A model generated the notes under the pieces. The model saw nothing but the letters and a program-made list of their open reading frames with translations, was not told the DNA's origin and made no database searches. From an uncultured Eubacterium sp. (GTDB taxonomy: Bacteria; Bacillota; Clostridia; Peptostreptococcales; Anaerovoracaceae), in NCBI GenBank assembly GCA_947367725.1, contig CANBFZ010000010.1:1-14543 (forward strand): DNA of 14,543 bases. Direction: 5' to 3'. Numbering within the stretch: the stretch's first letter is position 1; every line of letters begins with the position of its first letter. Shown here one piece after another: positions 1-5,770 of this stretch. The position numbers and the translations under genes are program-made.

Positions 1-44
1 AATGCAGTCCTCGAATTTGTTTTTGGAATATTGTTTGTATAATC

Positions 45-104
45 TTATACGACAAACTCCTTGCCAATCGAACTTCGCGCAGAGCGCTTGTTCTCTTGGG
101 GATT
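45..104 (-). repeat. Repeat module B, distal copy
   Basis: This 60-base copy is identical to 239-298 (offset 194). It folds as a long broken hairpin at 64-99: CCAA (64-67) with TTGG (96-99), GAAC (70-73) with GTTC (90-93), and GCGC (77-80) with GCGC (84-87) around an AGA loop. Confidence 0.9.
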
Positions 105-191
105 AGCCGTAGAGTGCCACGCGCTGAAGCGCTGCACTCCTGACAGGGGACCTACCAGCAATTCGCTTTGCGCATTGGGTTAGGTCTCCCA
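105..191 (-). repeat. Module C, two strong stem-loops, single copy
   Basis: Present only in the longer unit. Hairpin C1 (112-139) pairs GAGTGC with GCACTC and GCGC with GCGC around a TGAA loop. Hairpin C2 (146-190) is a long imperfect stem: GGG/CCC, GACCTA/TAGGTC, CC/GG, CAAT/ATTG and CGC/GCG around a TTT loop, about 20 pairs in all. It was either inserted into one unit or lost from the other. Confidence 0.8.
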
Positions 192-244
192 AAGCATAAG
201 GTTTGCTTAGCTGTTCACTCTGCTCACAGAGCAAACCATTATAC
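192..244 (-). repeat. Repeat module A, distal copy
   Basis: This 53-base copy is identical to 301-353 (offset 109). Its hairpin pairs GGTTTGCT (200-207) with AGCAAACC (230-237). A 3-base bulge separates this from an inner CTGT/ACAG stem (211-214 with 226-229). Confidence 0.9.
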
Positions 245-298
245 GACAAACTCCTTGCCAATCGAACTTCGCGCAGAGCGCTTGTTCTCTTGGGGATT
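239..298 (-). repeat. Repeat module B, gdhA-proximal copy
   Basis: Identical to 45-104, with the same hairpin at 258-293. Its first six bases (239-244) are shared with the neighbouring A copy. Confidence 0.9.
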
Positions 299-300
299 TT

Positions 301-353
301 AAGCATAAGGTTTGCTTAGCTGTTCACTCTGCTCACAGAGCAAACCATTATAC
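301..353 (-). repeat. Repeat module A overlapping the gdhA stop codon
   Basis: Identical to 192-244. Bases 348-353 are also the last sense codon and stop of gdhA. The hairpin 309-346 begins right after the stop and would be the first structure in the gdhA 3' untranslated region. It may be the original gdhA 3' hairpin from which the array expanded (inference). Confidence 0.9.
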
Positions 354-1694
354 AATACCCTGTGCCATCATAGCTTCTGCAACCTTTTCGAAACCAGCGA
401 TGTTTGCACCCTTGATCAGGTCGTAACCTAAGCCGTATTTTTCGCAAGCAGCAGCAGCGTTCTTGTGGATGTTCACCATGATTGTTTCAAGCTGTTCGTA
501 AACCTGTGCAGGGGAGAATACAGTGTGACCTGCGTTCTGTCCCATTTCGATGCAGGAGCAAGCTACGCCGCCAGCGTTTGCAGCCTTGGAAGGTCCAACG
601 ATTACGCCGTTTTCCTGCAGGTATTCGATTGCTTCGTTTGTGGTCGGCATGTTGGAACCTTCGCAAAGGAACTTACAGCCGTTTGCAACCATAGTCTTTG
701 CATCTTCGATGCGGATTTCGTTCTGTGTTGCACAAGGGATGTACAGGTCAGCTTTTACTTCCCAAGGCTTTTTGCCTGCGTAGAAAGTAGCGCCAGGGAA
801 CTTGTCTGCGTAAGGTGCGCAGATGTTCTTTCCGGAAGCTCTCAGCTCCAGTAAGTAGTCTTCTTTTTCGCCGGAAGTAACGCCGTCTGGATCATAGATA
901 TATCCGTCTGGACCGGAAATGGTGATGACTTTCGCACCCAGTTCATTCAGTTTCTGTACTGTACCCCAAGTAACGTTACCAAAACCGGAAACTGCAACCG
1001 TCTTACCCTTGAGTTCTTCGCCGCAGTGTTTCAGCATTTCTCTTGCGAAGAATACGATGCCGTAACCAGTTGCTTCTGTTCTGCCAGCCAATCCGCCGTA
1101 AGCAAGACCTTTACCAGTCAGAACGCCTTCGTATCTGTTGGTCAGTCTCTTGTACTGTCCAAACAGGTAACCGATTTCTCTTGCGCCAACGCCCATGTCA
1201 CCAGCAGGAACATCAGTGTGCGGTCCGATATGTCTGTATAATTCAGTCATAAAGGACTGGCAGAATCTCATGACTTCTGCATCGGATTTTCCGTTCGGAT
1301 CGAAATCGGAACCGCCTTTGCCGCCGCCGATTGGAAGACCGGTTAAGCTGTTTTTGAAGATCTGTTCAAATCCCAGGAACTTGATGATGCCAGGATATAC
1401 GTTAGCAGCAAAACGCAGACCGCCTTTGTAAGGTCCGATTGCGCTGTTGAATTCATATCTGTAACCTCTGTTCACCTGCACTTTACCTTCGTCGTCAACC
1501 CAAGGCACTCTGAAGCTGATACCTCTTTCTGGCTCGATTAATCTTTCGACCAGACCAGCTTCAACATATTCAGGATGTGCTTCCAGAACAGGTTCGATAG
1601 AAGTTAATACTTCTTCTACAGTCTGAATAAATTCTGGTTCACCAGGGTTTCTTTTCTTAGCGATTTCAATATACTGATCAACTAATTTTCCCAT
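348..1694 (-). CDS. gdhA: Glutamate dehydrogenase, probably NAD+-specific
   Basis: Catalyses reversible oxidative deamination of glutamate to 2-oxoglutarate and ammonia in the cytoplasm; the family is hexameric. The 448 residues match the usual 445-450. The substrate domain (about 1-200) has K90 in GPYKGG, K114, the catalytic K126 in PIGGGKGG and D166 in PAGDMGVG. The nucleotide domain has GFGNV (237-241), and the substrate-binding serine is probably S380. F238, P262 and D263 coincide with residues reported, from memory, to set NAD+ preference in the Clostridium symbiosum enzyme, and the SGPDGYIYDP segment matches that enzyme rather than E. coli GdhA. A catabolic, glutamate-fermenting role is therefore more likely than NADPH-dependent assimilation, although generic annotation may call it NADP-specific. 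The start is ATG with AGGAG 7 bases upstream. It is monocistronic, with its own promoter and a structured repeat at the stop. Confidence 0.96.
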   Translation of the reverse strand: MGKLVDQYIEIAKKRNPGEPEFIQTVEEVLTSIEPVLEAHPEYVEAGLVERLIEPERGISFRVPWVDDEGKVQVNRGYRYEFNSAIGPYKGGLRFAANVYPGIIKFLGFEQIFKNSLTGLPIGGGKGGSDFDPNGKSDAEVMRFCQSFMTELYRHIGPHTDVPAGDMGVGAREIGYLFGQYKRLTNRYEGVLTGKGLAYGGLAGRTEATGYGIVFFAREMLKHCGEELKGKTVAVSGFGNVTWGTVQKLNELGAKVITISGPDGYIYDPDGVTSGEKEDYLLELRASGKNICAPYADKFPGATFYAGKKPWEVKADLYIPCATQNEIRIEDAKTMVANGCKFLCEGSNMPTTNEAIEYLQENGVIVGPSKAANAGGVACSCIEMGQNAGHTVFSPAQVYEQLETIMVNIHKNAAAACEKYGLGYDLIKGANIAGFEKVAEAMMAQGIV

Positions 1695-1739
1695 TTTAAT
1701 CTCCTCTTTTCTCTTATTAAACTTTAGAAATTAGTGTTT

Positions 1740-1763
1740 ACAATATCTTGTTATGAATATTGT
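1740..1763 (-). promoter_or_regulatory. Inverted repeat in the gdhA leader, possible operator
   Basis: ACAATAT (1740-1746) and ATATTGT (1757-1763) are a perfect 7-base inverted repeat separated by 10 bases. It lies roughly 7-30 bases downstream of the predicted gdhA transcription start and about 45 bases before the start codon. It could be a repressor operator or a weak AT-rich leader hairpin; the sequence does not decide between them. Confidence 0.5.
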
Positions 1764-1776
1764 GCTTGTTTCTTCC

Positions 1777-1805
1777 AATATAACACTTTGACATTTTTTC
1801 GTCAA
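1777..1805 (-). promoter_or_regulatory. Sigma-A-type promoter of gdhA
   Basis: On the minus strand, TTGACG (1805-1800) and TATATT (1782-1777) are separated by exactly 17 bases. Transcription would start near 1770 and leave a leader of about 75 bases. Confidence 0.75.
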
Positions 1806-1988
1806 CCCTTTCGATGTGGAAAGGATTGGTTTTTTTAAAGAACAATCTTACCAGGAAGATGACTGAAATTTCAACGATTTTAAAACGTGGAAATATTTTA
1901 CAAGTCCTTTTAGTAGGCAATGGTTCTTCTATGAAAGTTTATCTTCGGAATATGAGGGAATGTTATACAAAGTTTTTCGGGAAAAAGG
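1806..1988. other. Divergent intergenic spacer without a recognised gene
   Basis: AT-rich DNA between the gdhA promoter and the mgtE promoter. The only long open frame (1814-2017, plus strand) has no convincing ribosome site and no recognisable protein features, and it runs into the mgtE promoter. I see no RNA gene or clear terminator. Confidence 0.6.
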
Positions 1989-2018
1989 TTGCAAAAGCAA
2001 AGCATTTCGGGGTATAAT
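1989..2018 (+). promoter_or_regulatory. Sigma-A-type promoter of the mgtE operon
   Basis: TTGCAA (1989-1994) and a perfect TATAAT (2013-2018) are spaced by 18 bases. The predicted start near 2025 leaves a leader of about 210 bases before mgtE, long enough for regulation. Confidence 0.7.
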
Positions 2019-2067
2019 TAACTGTTAAAGTATGTCTGTACATATCATAATGAAAGGAAGTGAAGAC

Positions 2068-2187
2068 ATGGATCATGGGCCTGTGTCCATACGAAGTATT
2101 GACAAATTAACAACCACAAAGAAATCCCTGGCTTCACTGGCTGAATCGGTTTTTTGTAAAACCCAGGTTTTACGGTCTGCGCGCTAA
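2068..2187 (+). CDS. Possible 39-residue leader peptide upstream of mgtE
   Basis: A short ORF beginning MDHGPVSIRS with AAAGGAAG (2053-2060) placed 7 bases before its ATG, a ribosome site at least as good as that of mgtE. It lies wholly inside the mgtE leader, in a different frame, and stops 47 bases before the mgtE start codon. It encodes a basic, Ser/Thr/Lys-rich peptide with one cysteine and no membrane segment. I recognise no family. By analogy with the leader ORFs of enterobacterial mgtA and corA it might couple its own translation to mgtE expression, but there is no sequence similarity to those leaders. It may be chance. An upstream in-frame ATG at 2050 exists without a good ribosome site. 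Confidence 0.35.
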   Translation: MDHGPVSIRSIDKLTTTKKSLASLAESVFCKTQVLRSAR

Positions 2188-2193
2188 TTCTGA

Positions 2194-2230
2194 CAGGTTC
2201 CGGGGAAATAGCACAGAAAGCGAGGAACTG
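2194..2230 (+). promoter_or_regulatory. Stem that can sequester the mgtE ribosome binding site
   Basis: CAGGTTCC (2194-2201) pairs with GGAACTG (2224-2230), leaving one bulged G. This buries most of the GAGGAA ribosome site (2222-2227) of mgtE. The stem begins 7 bases past the leader ORF stop, close enough for a ribosome terminating there to open it. A separate perfect hairpin, GTAAAAC/GTTTTAC (2156-2173), lies inside the leader ORF. Confidence 0.45.
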
Positions 2231-2234
2231 ACCG

Positions 2235-3635
2235 ATGGATAACAGAGTAATGATTGACGCGGATGTATTGTGGGAGGAATCCTTTGAAAAGGTTCTGGAA
2301 CTCATTGAAAGCAAGCGGTATTTTCTGGCGAGGGATGAACTGCTGAAATTTAATGCGGTAGATATCGCCTACATGCTGGAGGATATTACGGAAGAGACAG
2401 ACATTGACCTTACGATTATTCTTTTCCGTCTTTTGCCAAAAGATGTTTCCGCGGAAGTTTTTTCAGAACTGTCCACAGACAAACAAATAGAGATTGTCAA
2501 CGTCATCACAGATAAAGAAATCGATTTTATTCTGCAGGAGCTGGACTTCGACGACAAAATCGATATTTTAGAAGAACTGCCCGCCAATATGGTGGACAGG
2601 ATTTTAGAAAAAACACCAAAGAACGAGAGGAAGCTCATCAACACGTTCTTGAATTACCCGGACAACAGTGCCGGCAGTCTGATGACGCCGGACTATATCA
2701 GTCTGCGTAAGGAATGGAACGTGGGACAGGCACTGGAACACATCAAAGAAGTAGGCATGGATGCGGAAACAATTTATACTTGTTACGTCAGAGATACCGG
2801 TCGTAAACTTCTTGGCATTGTATCTCTGAGTACGTTGGTCATTTCCAGTGACGAGACGAAGATCATGAATATCATGCGTACCGATTATGTGTACGAAAAT
2901 GTCTTTGACGACCAGGAAGACGTCTCCGAAGATTTTAAGAAGTATGGCTTTCTGGCCATGCCGGTTGTAGATAATGAGCATCGCCTGGTGGGCATTATTA
3001 CTGTTGACGATATTCTGGATGTTATGGAAGAAGAAGCGACAGAGGACATCGAGAGGATGAACGGGGTCATCGACTTTGAAAACTCAGACAAAGGTTATCT
3101 GGATAAATCCGTGCTGCAGCATGCGCTGAATCGTCTGCCTTGGCTGGTGATTCTAATGGTCGCCTATGTGTTTACCGGCATGTTGATTACCGGATTTGAA
3201 GGTCGCCTTTCAGAGATTATCTGTCTGGTTGCCTATATGCCGATGCTGATGGGTACTGGCGGTAATACTGGTTCTCAAGCAGCAACTCTGATTATTCGAG
3301 GGCTTGCGACCGATGAGGTGGATACGTCGGATGTACTGAAAATTCTTTGGAAAGAAGTGCGCATTGGTGCGCTTTTGGGTACTGTGCTCAGTGTTTTGAA
3401 CTTTGGCAGAATTATATGGCTGGACGGCAACGATTATGGCGTGGCGCTGACGGTATGCCTTGCGATGCTGTTTATCGTCATCTTTGCCAAAGTATTGGGC
3501 AGTATGGTGCCGCTTCTTGTAAAAAAACTGAATCTGGACCCGGCTCTGATTGCGAATCCTGCCATTTCATCCGTTTCCGACATTGCTGCACTGAGTATTT
3601 ATTTTGTGATGGCGATGCTGATTTTGGGGCTCTAA
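2235..3635 (+). CDS. mgtE: MgtE family magnesium channel/transporter
   Basis: Dimeric Mg2+ channel of the cytoplasmic membrane, gated in known homologues by Mg2+ binding to its cytosolic domains. At 466 residues it is close to the roughly 450 of the Thermus protein. An MgtE_N helical domain covers about 30-145, and two CBS domains follow (about 148-205, starting at SLMTPDYISL, and 212-265, containing LVGIITVDDILDVMEEE). A connecting helix leads to a membrane domain with five hydrophobic segments (about 300-466). The conserved GTGGNTGSQAATL (340-352) and D449 in the last segment, matching the pore aspartate of Thermus MgtE, argue for a working channel. The start is ATG with GAGGAA about 7 bases upstream. 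It is the first gene of a probable mgtE-nnrD-ndoA operon, behind a long leader with possible regulation. No M-box consensus is visible. Confidence 0.95.
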   Translation: MDNRVMIDADVLWEESFEKVLELIESKRYFLARDELLKFNAVDIAYMLEDITEETDIDLTIILFRLLPKDVSAEVFSELSTDKQIEIVNVITDKEIDFILQELDFDDKIDILEELPANMVDRILEKTPKNERKLINTFLNYPDNSAGSLMTPDYISLRKEWNVGQALEHIKEVGMDAETIYTCYVRDTGRKLLGIVSLSTLVISSDETKIMNIMRTDYVYENVFDDQEDVSEDFKKYGFLAMPVVDNEHRLVGIITVDDILDVMEEEATEDIERMNGVIDFENSDKGYLDKSVLQHALNRLPWLVILMVAYVFTGMLITGFEGRLSEIICLVAYMPMLMGTGGNTGSQAATLIIRGLATDEVDTSDVLKILWKEVRIGALLGTVLSVLNFGRIIWLDGNDYGVALTVCLAMLFIVIFAKVLGSMVPLLVKKLNLDPALIANPAISSVSDIAALSIYFVMAMLILGL

Positions 3636-3655
3636 TACATAATGAGGAAAAATAA

Positions 3656-4501
3656 ATGAAAATCACAGGTTTAACGGACAGAAATTTTGTCCATACTGTA
3701 ATTAGAAAACGCCCGAAAGACGTACATAAAGGAAACTGCGGCAGGGTACTGATTGTTGCAGGCAGCAGGGAAATGGCAGGCGCCGCCGTGTTTTCTGCAA
3801 AAGCAGCCATCAAATCCGGCAGCGGCTTGGTAAACGTCTGTACGCGAAAGAAGATTTTTCCGGTCCTTCAGATTTCGGTACCGGAATGCATCTGTCTTTC
3901 CTGGGGTAAAATCAAAGGGAACCTGCAACGGTTTGACGCCATTGCAGCAGGTCCCGGGATGGGAGTTGATAGAAGAACCAGAAAGATTCTGGAACGAATG
4001 TTAACGGAATATAAAGGTACGATCATCATCGACGCCGACGGCCTTACGGTTGTCGCAGGGGATTGTCATCTGCAGCATCTGGTGCGAAACGCAGGGGCGC
4101 GGGTGATTGTGACGCCCCATATTGGCGAAGCCGGCAGACTGCTTAGGCAGTCTGTGAAAGACTGGTCCAAAGAAGAGATTGGACAGGCTTTGGTGGACAA
4201 GCTGGGTTGTACGGTTATTGTAAAAGGACCGGACACCCTGGTGGCTCTTTCAGAGGATGATGCATATAGTAATACTACAGGTAATCCGGGCATGGCGACA
4301 GCCGGTTCGGGGGATGTGCTTACCGGCGTGCTGGTTTCACTGGCAGGGCAAGGACTTTCTCCAGGCGATACCGCCAGAGCCGGAGTATTTGTACACGGAA
4401 TGGCCGGCGACCTGGCTGCTGCCCAAACGGGACAGCACGGTTTGACTGCCGGAACTATTGCAGATTACGTACCTTTTGCTTTAAAAGAGATTATCGATTA
4501 A
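3656..4501 (+). CDS. nnrD: ADP-dependent (S)-NAD(P)H-hydrate dehydratase
   Basis: Metabolite repair enzyme that dehydrates damaged NADHX and NADPHX back to NADH and NADPH, using ADP in bacteria. It is a 281-residue, cytosolic, ribokinase-fold protein of the YjeF C-terminal/CARKD family. Visible signatures are GRVLIVAGS (29-37), AGPGMG (98-103), IIDADGL (124-130), VTPHIGEAGRL (152-162), VKGPDTLVA (189-197) and the anion-hole and catalytic motif GNPGMATAGSGDVLTG (209-224). The length is that of the stand-alone enzyme. The epimerase (YjeF_N/NnrE) half fused to it in many bacteria is absent and not encoded nearby. The start is ATG with GAGGAA about 7 bases upstream, 20 bases after mgtE. The next gene follows after 18 bases, so co-transcription is likely. 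Confidence 0.94.
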   Translation: MKITGLTDRNFVHTVIRKRPKDVHKGNCGRVLIVAGSREMAGAAVFSAKAAIKSGSGLVNVCTRKKIFPVLQISVPECICLSWGKIKGNLQRFDAIAAGPGMGVDRRTRKILERMLTEYKGTIIIDADGLTVVAGDCHLQHLVRNAGARVIVTPHIGEAGRLLRQSVKDWSKEEIGQALVDKLGCTVIVKGPDTLVALSEDDAYSNTTGNPGMATAGSGDVLTGVLVSLAGQGLSPGDTARAGVFVHGMAGDLAAAQTGQHGLTAGTIADYVPFALKEIID

Positions 4502-4519
4502 GACAAGGAGTGTTGGACT

Positions 4520-4876
4520 TTGATAGTAAAGAAGGGAGACCTTTATTTTGCAGATCTAAGTCCCGTAGTCGGATCCGAACAAGGGGGAATCAGACCAGTA
4601 CTTGTAGTTCAAAATGACGTAGGAAATAAATTCAGCCCAACCATTATTGTGGCTGCCATTACATCGCAGACAAAGGCAAAATTGCCGACACATGTGGAAC
4701 TTGCCGCCGCCGACGGCGGGCTTAGCAAAAATTCAGTTGTGCTTTTAGAACAGCTTCGCACCATTGACAAGCGAAGACTGAAAGAGCATATCGGTACGCT
4801 CAGCGCAAGTCAGCTGCCTACTGTAGATCAGGCGCTGTCTGTCAGTCTTGGGATTACCGAAGCGAGAAATCACTGA
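4520..4876 (+). CDS. ndoA: Type II toxin EndoA/MazF, mRNA interferase, without adjacent antitoxin
   Basis: Sequence-specific endoribonuclease of the PemK/MazF family that cleaves mRNA; Bacillus subtilis EndoA cuts at UACAU. The 118 residues align along the whole length with EndoA from memory: MIVKKGDLYFADLSPVVGSE, then RPVLVVQND, VAAIT, KLPTHVE, LLEQLRTIDKRRL. The catalytic pair R25 and T48 is present, so an active toxin is predicted. The start is taken as TTG, because AAGGAG (4505-4510) lies 9 bases upstream and the family begins MIVKRGD here; no in-frame ATG is closer. In Bacillus the antitoxin gene sits directly upstream, whereas here nnrD ends 18 bases before and no small antitoxin ORF occurs on either side. 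The antitoxin must be encoded elsewhere or be lost. Confidence 0.95.
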   Translation: MIVKKGDLYFADLSPVVGSEQGGIRPVLVVQNDVGNKFSPTIIVAAITSQTKAKLPTHVELAAADGGLSKNSVVLLEQLRTIDKRRLKEHIGTLSASQLPTVDQALSVSLGITEARNH

Positions 4877-4900
4877 AATCACAATCGCTTTGATTTAGTC

Positions 4901-4923
4901 GGGAGCCGGATATTTCGGCTCCC
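4901..4923 (+). terminator. Hairpin after ndoA, weak terminator candidate
   Basis: GGGAGCCG (4901-4908) and CGGCTCCC (4916-4923) form a perfect 8-pair stem with a 7-base loop. The following TTGTAAATAAA is a poor U-tract, so termination may be partial and some transcription could enter the transketolase genes, for which I found no clear promoter. Confidence 0.5.
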
Positions 4924-4951
4924 TTGTAAATAAATGAAAACGGAGGAAAAG

Positions 4952-5770
4952 ATGGAGAAAAAACAATTGGAATCAATCGCTGCGAAAGTCAGAATTGATG
5001 TCATCCGCGCAATACATAACGCTGCTTCAGGACATCCTGGCGGCTCTCTTTCGGCAGCAGACCTCGTAACTGCGCTGTATTTCAGCGAAATGAATATAGA
5101 CCCGGCGGACCCGAAAAAAGCAGATCGGGACAAGTTTATTTTATCCAAAGGGCACGCAGGTCCTGTGCAGTATGCGGCGCTGGCAGAGAGAGGCTATTTT
5201 CCAGTATCTGATATGATGCGCCTGCGCAAACTGGGCAGCAATTTTCAGGGACATCCCAACATGCATAAGGTGCCGGGCATCGAAATGTCCACCGGTTCTT
5301 TAGGGCAGGGCATTTCTGTCAGTGTAGGCATGGCGCTGGCAAACAAGATGGACGGAAACCCAGGACGGGTATATACGCTTTTAGGTGACGGAGAACTCCA
5401 GGAAGGACTGGTCTTTGAGGCAGTGATGAGTGCTGCCCATTATAAGCTTGACAATATGGTTGCCATCGTGGATTTCAACGGTCTGCAGATTGATGGCAAA
5501 AATGACGATGTCATGACGGTAAACCCTATCGATGAGAAATTCGCTGCCTTTGGTTGGCATGTTATTGTGATAGACGGACATGATTTCGATGAAATTTTGG
5601 ACGCTTTTGCGAAGGCGAAAGGCTGCAAGGGAAGACCTACCGCAATTATCGCAAAGACCCACAAGGGAAAAGGCGTTTCCTTTATGGAAGATCATCCGGG
5701 TTGGCACGGCAAAGCGCCGAATGCAGAAGAAGCCAAACAGGCAGTAGAAGAATTGGGAGGTGTATGGTAA
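4952..5770 (+). CDS. tkt: Transketolase, N-terminal (TPP-binding) subunit
   Basis: The thiamine pyrophosphate pyrophosphate-binding half of transketolase, which moves two-carbon units between sugar phosphates in the non-oxidative pentose phosphate pathway. Its 272 residues carry GHPGGSLSAADL (27-38), SKGHAGP (65-71), STGSLGQGISVSVGMA (113-128) and the TPP/metal motif GDGELQEG (145-152) through N176 in DFNGLQ. ATG 4952 is chosen because GGAGG (4942-4946) lies 5 bases upstream; an in-frame ATG at 4934 would add six residues but has no ribosome site. It must pair with the next gene to make a complete active site, as split transketolases do in many Firmicutes and archaea. Its stop codon overlaps the next start by one base. 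Confidence 0.95.
   Translation: MEKKQLESIAAKVRIDVIRAIHNAASGHPGGSLSAADLVTALYFSEMNIDPADPKKADRDKFILSKGHAGPVQYAALAERGYFPVSDMMRLRKLGSNFQGHPNMHKVPGIEMSTGSLGQGISVSVGMALANKMDGNPGRVYTLLGDGELQEGLVFEAVMSAAHYKLDNMVAIVDFNGLQIDGKNDDVMTVNPIDEKFAAFGWHVIVIDGHDFDEILDAFAKAKGCKGRPTAIIAKTHKGKGVSFMEDHPGWHGKAPNAEEAKQAVEELGGVW

Larger units (their letters stand above)
45..353 (-). repeat. Composite tandem repeat of stem-loop modules at the gdhA 3' end
   Basis: Read on the minus strand away from gdhA, the order is A (353-301), B (298-239), A (244-192), C (191-105), B (104-45). This is two tandem units, 353-245 (109 bases) and 244-51 (194 bases), that differ by the 87-base C module, which is replaced by 2 bases in the short unit. 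Each unit begins with GTATAA, and a third GTATAA closes the array at 50-45. Both A copies (53 bases) and both B copies (60 bases) look identical. Every module contains an inverted repeat. The first GTATAA supplies the last codon and stop of gdhA. No run of T follows the hairpins on either strand, so these are not textbook terminators, though they may protect or end the gdhA mRNA. A family dispersed through the genome is likely but cannot be shown here. Confidence 0.85.

Noticed and set aside
103..306. 67-residue ORF on the minus strand downstream of gdhA
   Set aside because: It runs through the repeat modules and their hairpins, has no ribosome site and no protein family; its residues simply translate the repeat.
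309..346. Intrinsic terminator for gdhA
   Set aside because: The hairpin is good, but no T-run follows on the minus strand, so I list it only as a repeat module that may act in 3'-end formation.
45..353. CRISPR array
   Set aside because: Repeat units are 53-60 bases, in two copies, structured and adjoining, with no spacers of uniform size and no cas genes.
1814..2017. 67-residue plus-strand ORF between gdhA and mgtE
   Set aside because: No convincing ribosome site, low-complexity composition, and it overlaps the mgtE promoter.
2019..2234. M-box (ykoK) magnesium riboswitch before mgtE
   Set aside because: I looked for the conserved M-box core segments in order and did not find them; only local hairpins and a leader ORF are visible.
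4934..4951. Earlier ATG for the transketolase N subunit
   Set aside because: It lacks a ribosome site, whereas GGAGG lies 5 bases before ATG 4952.
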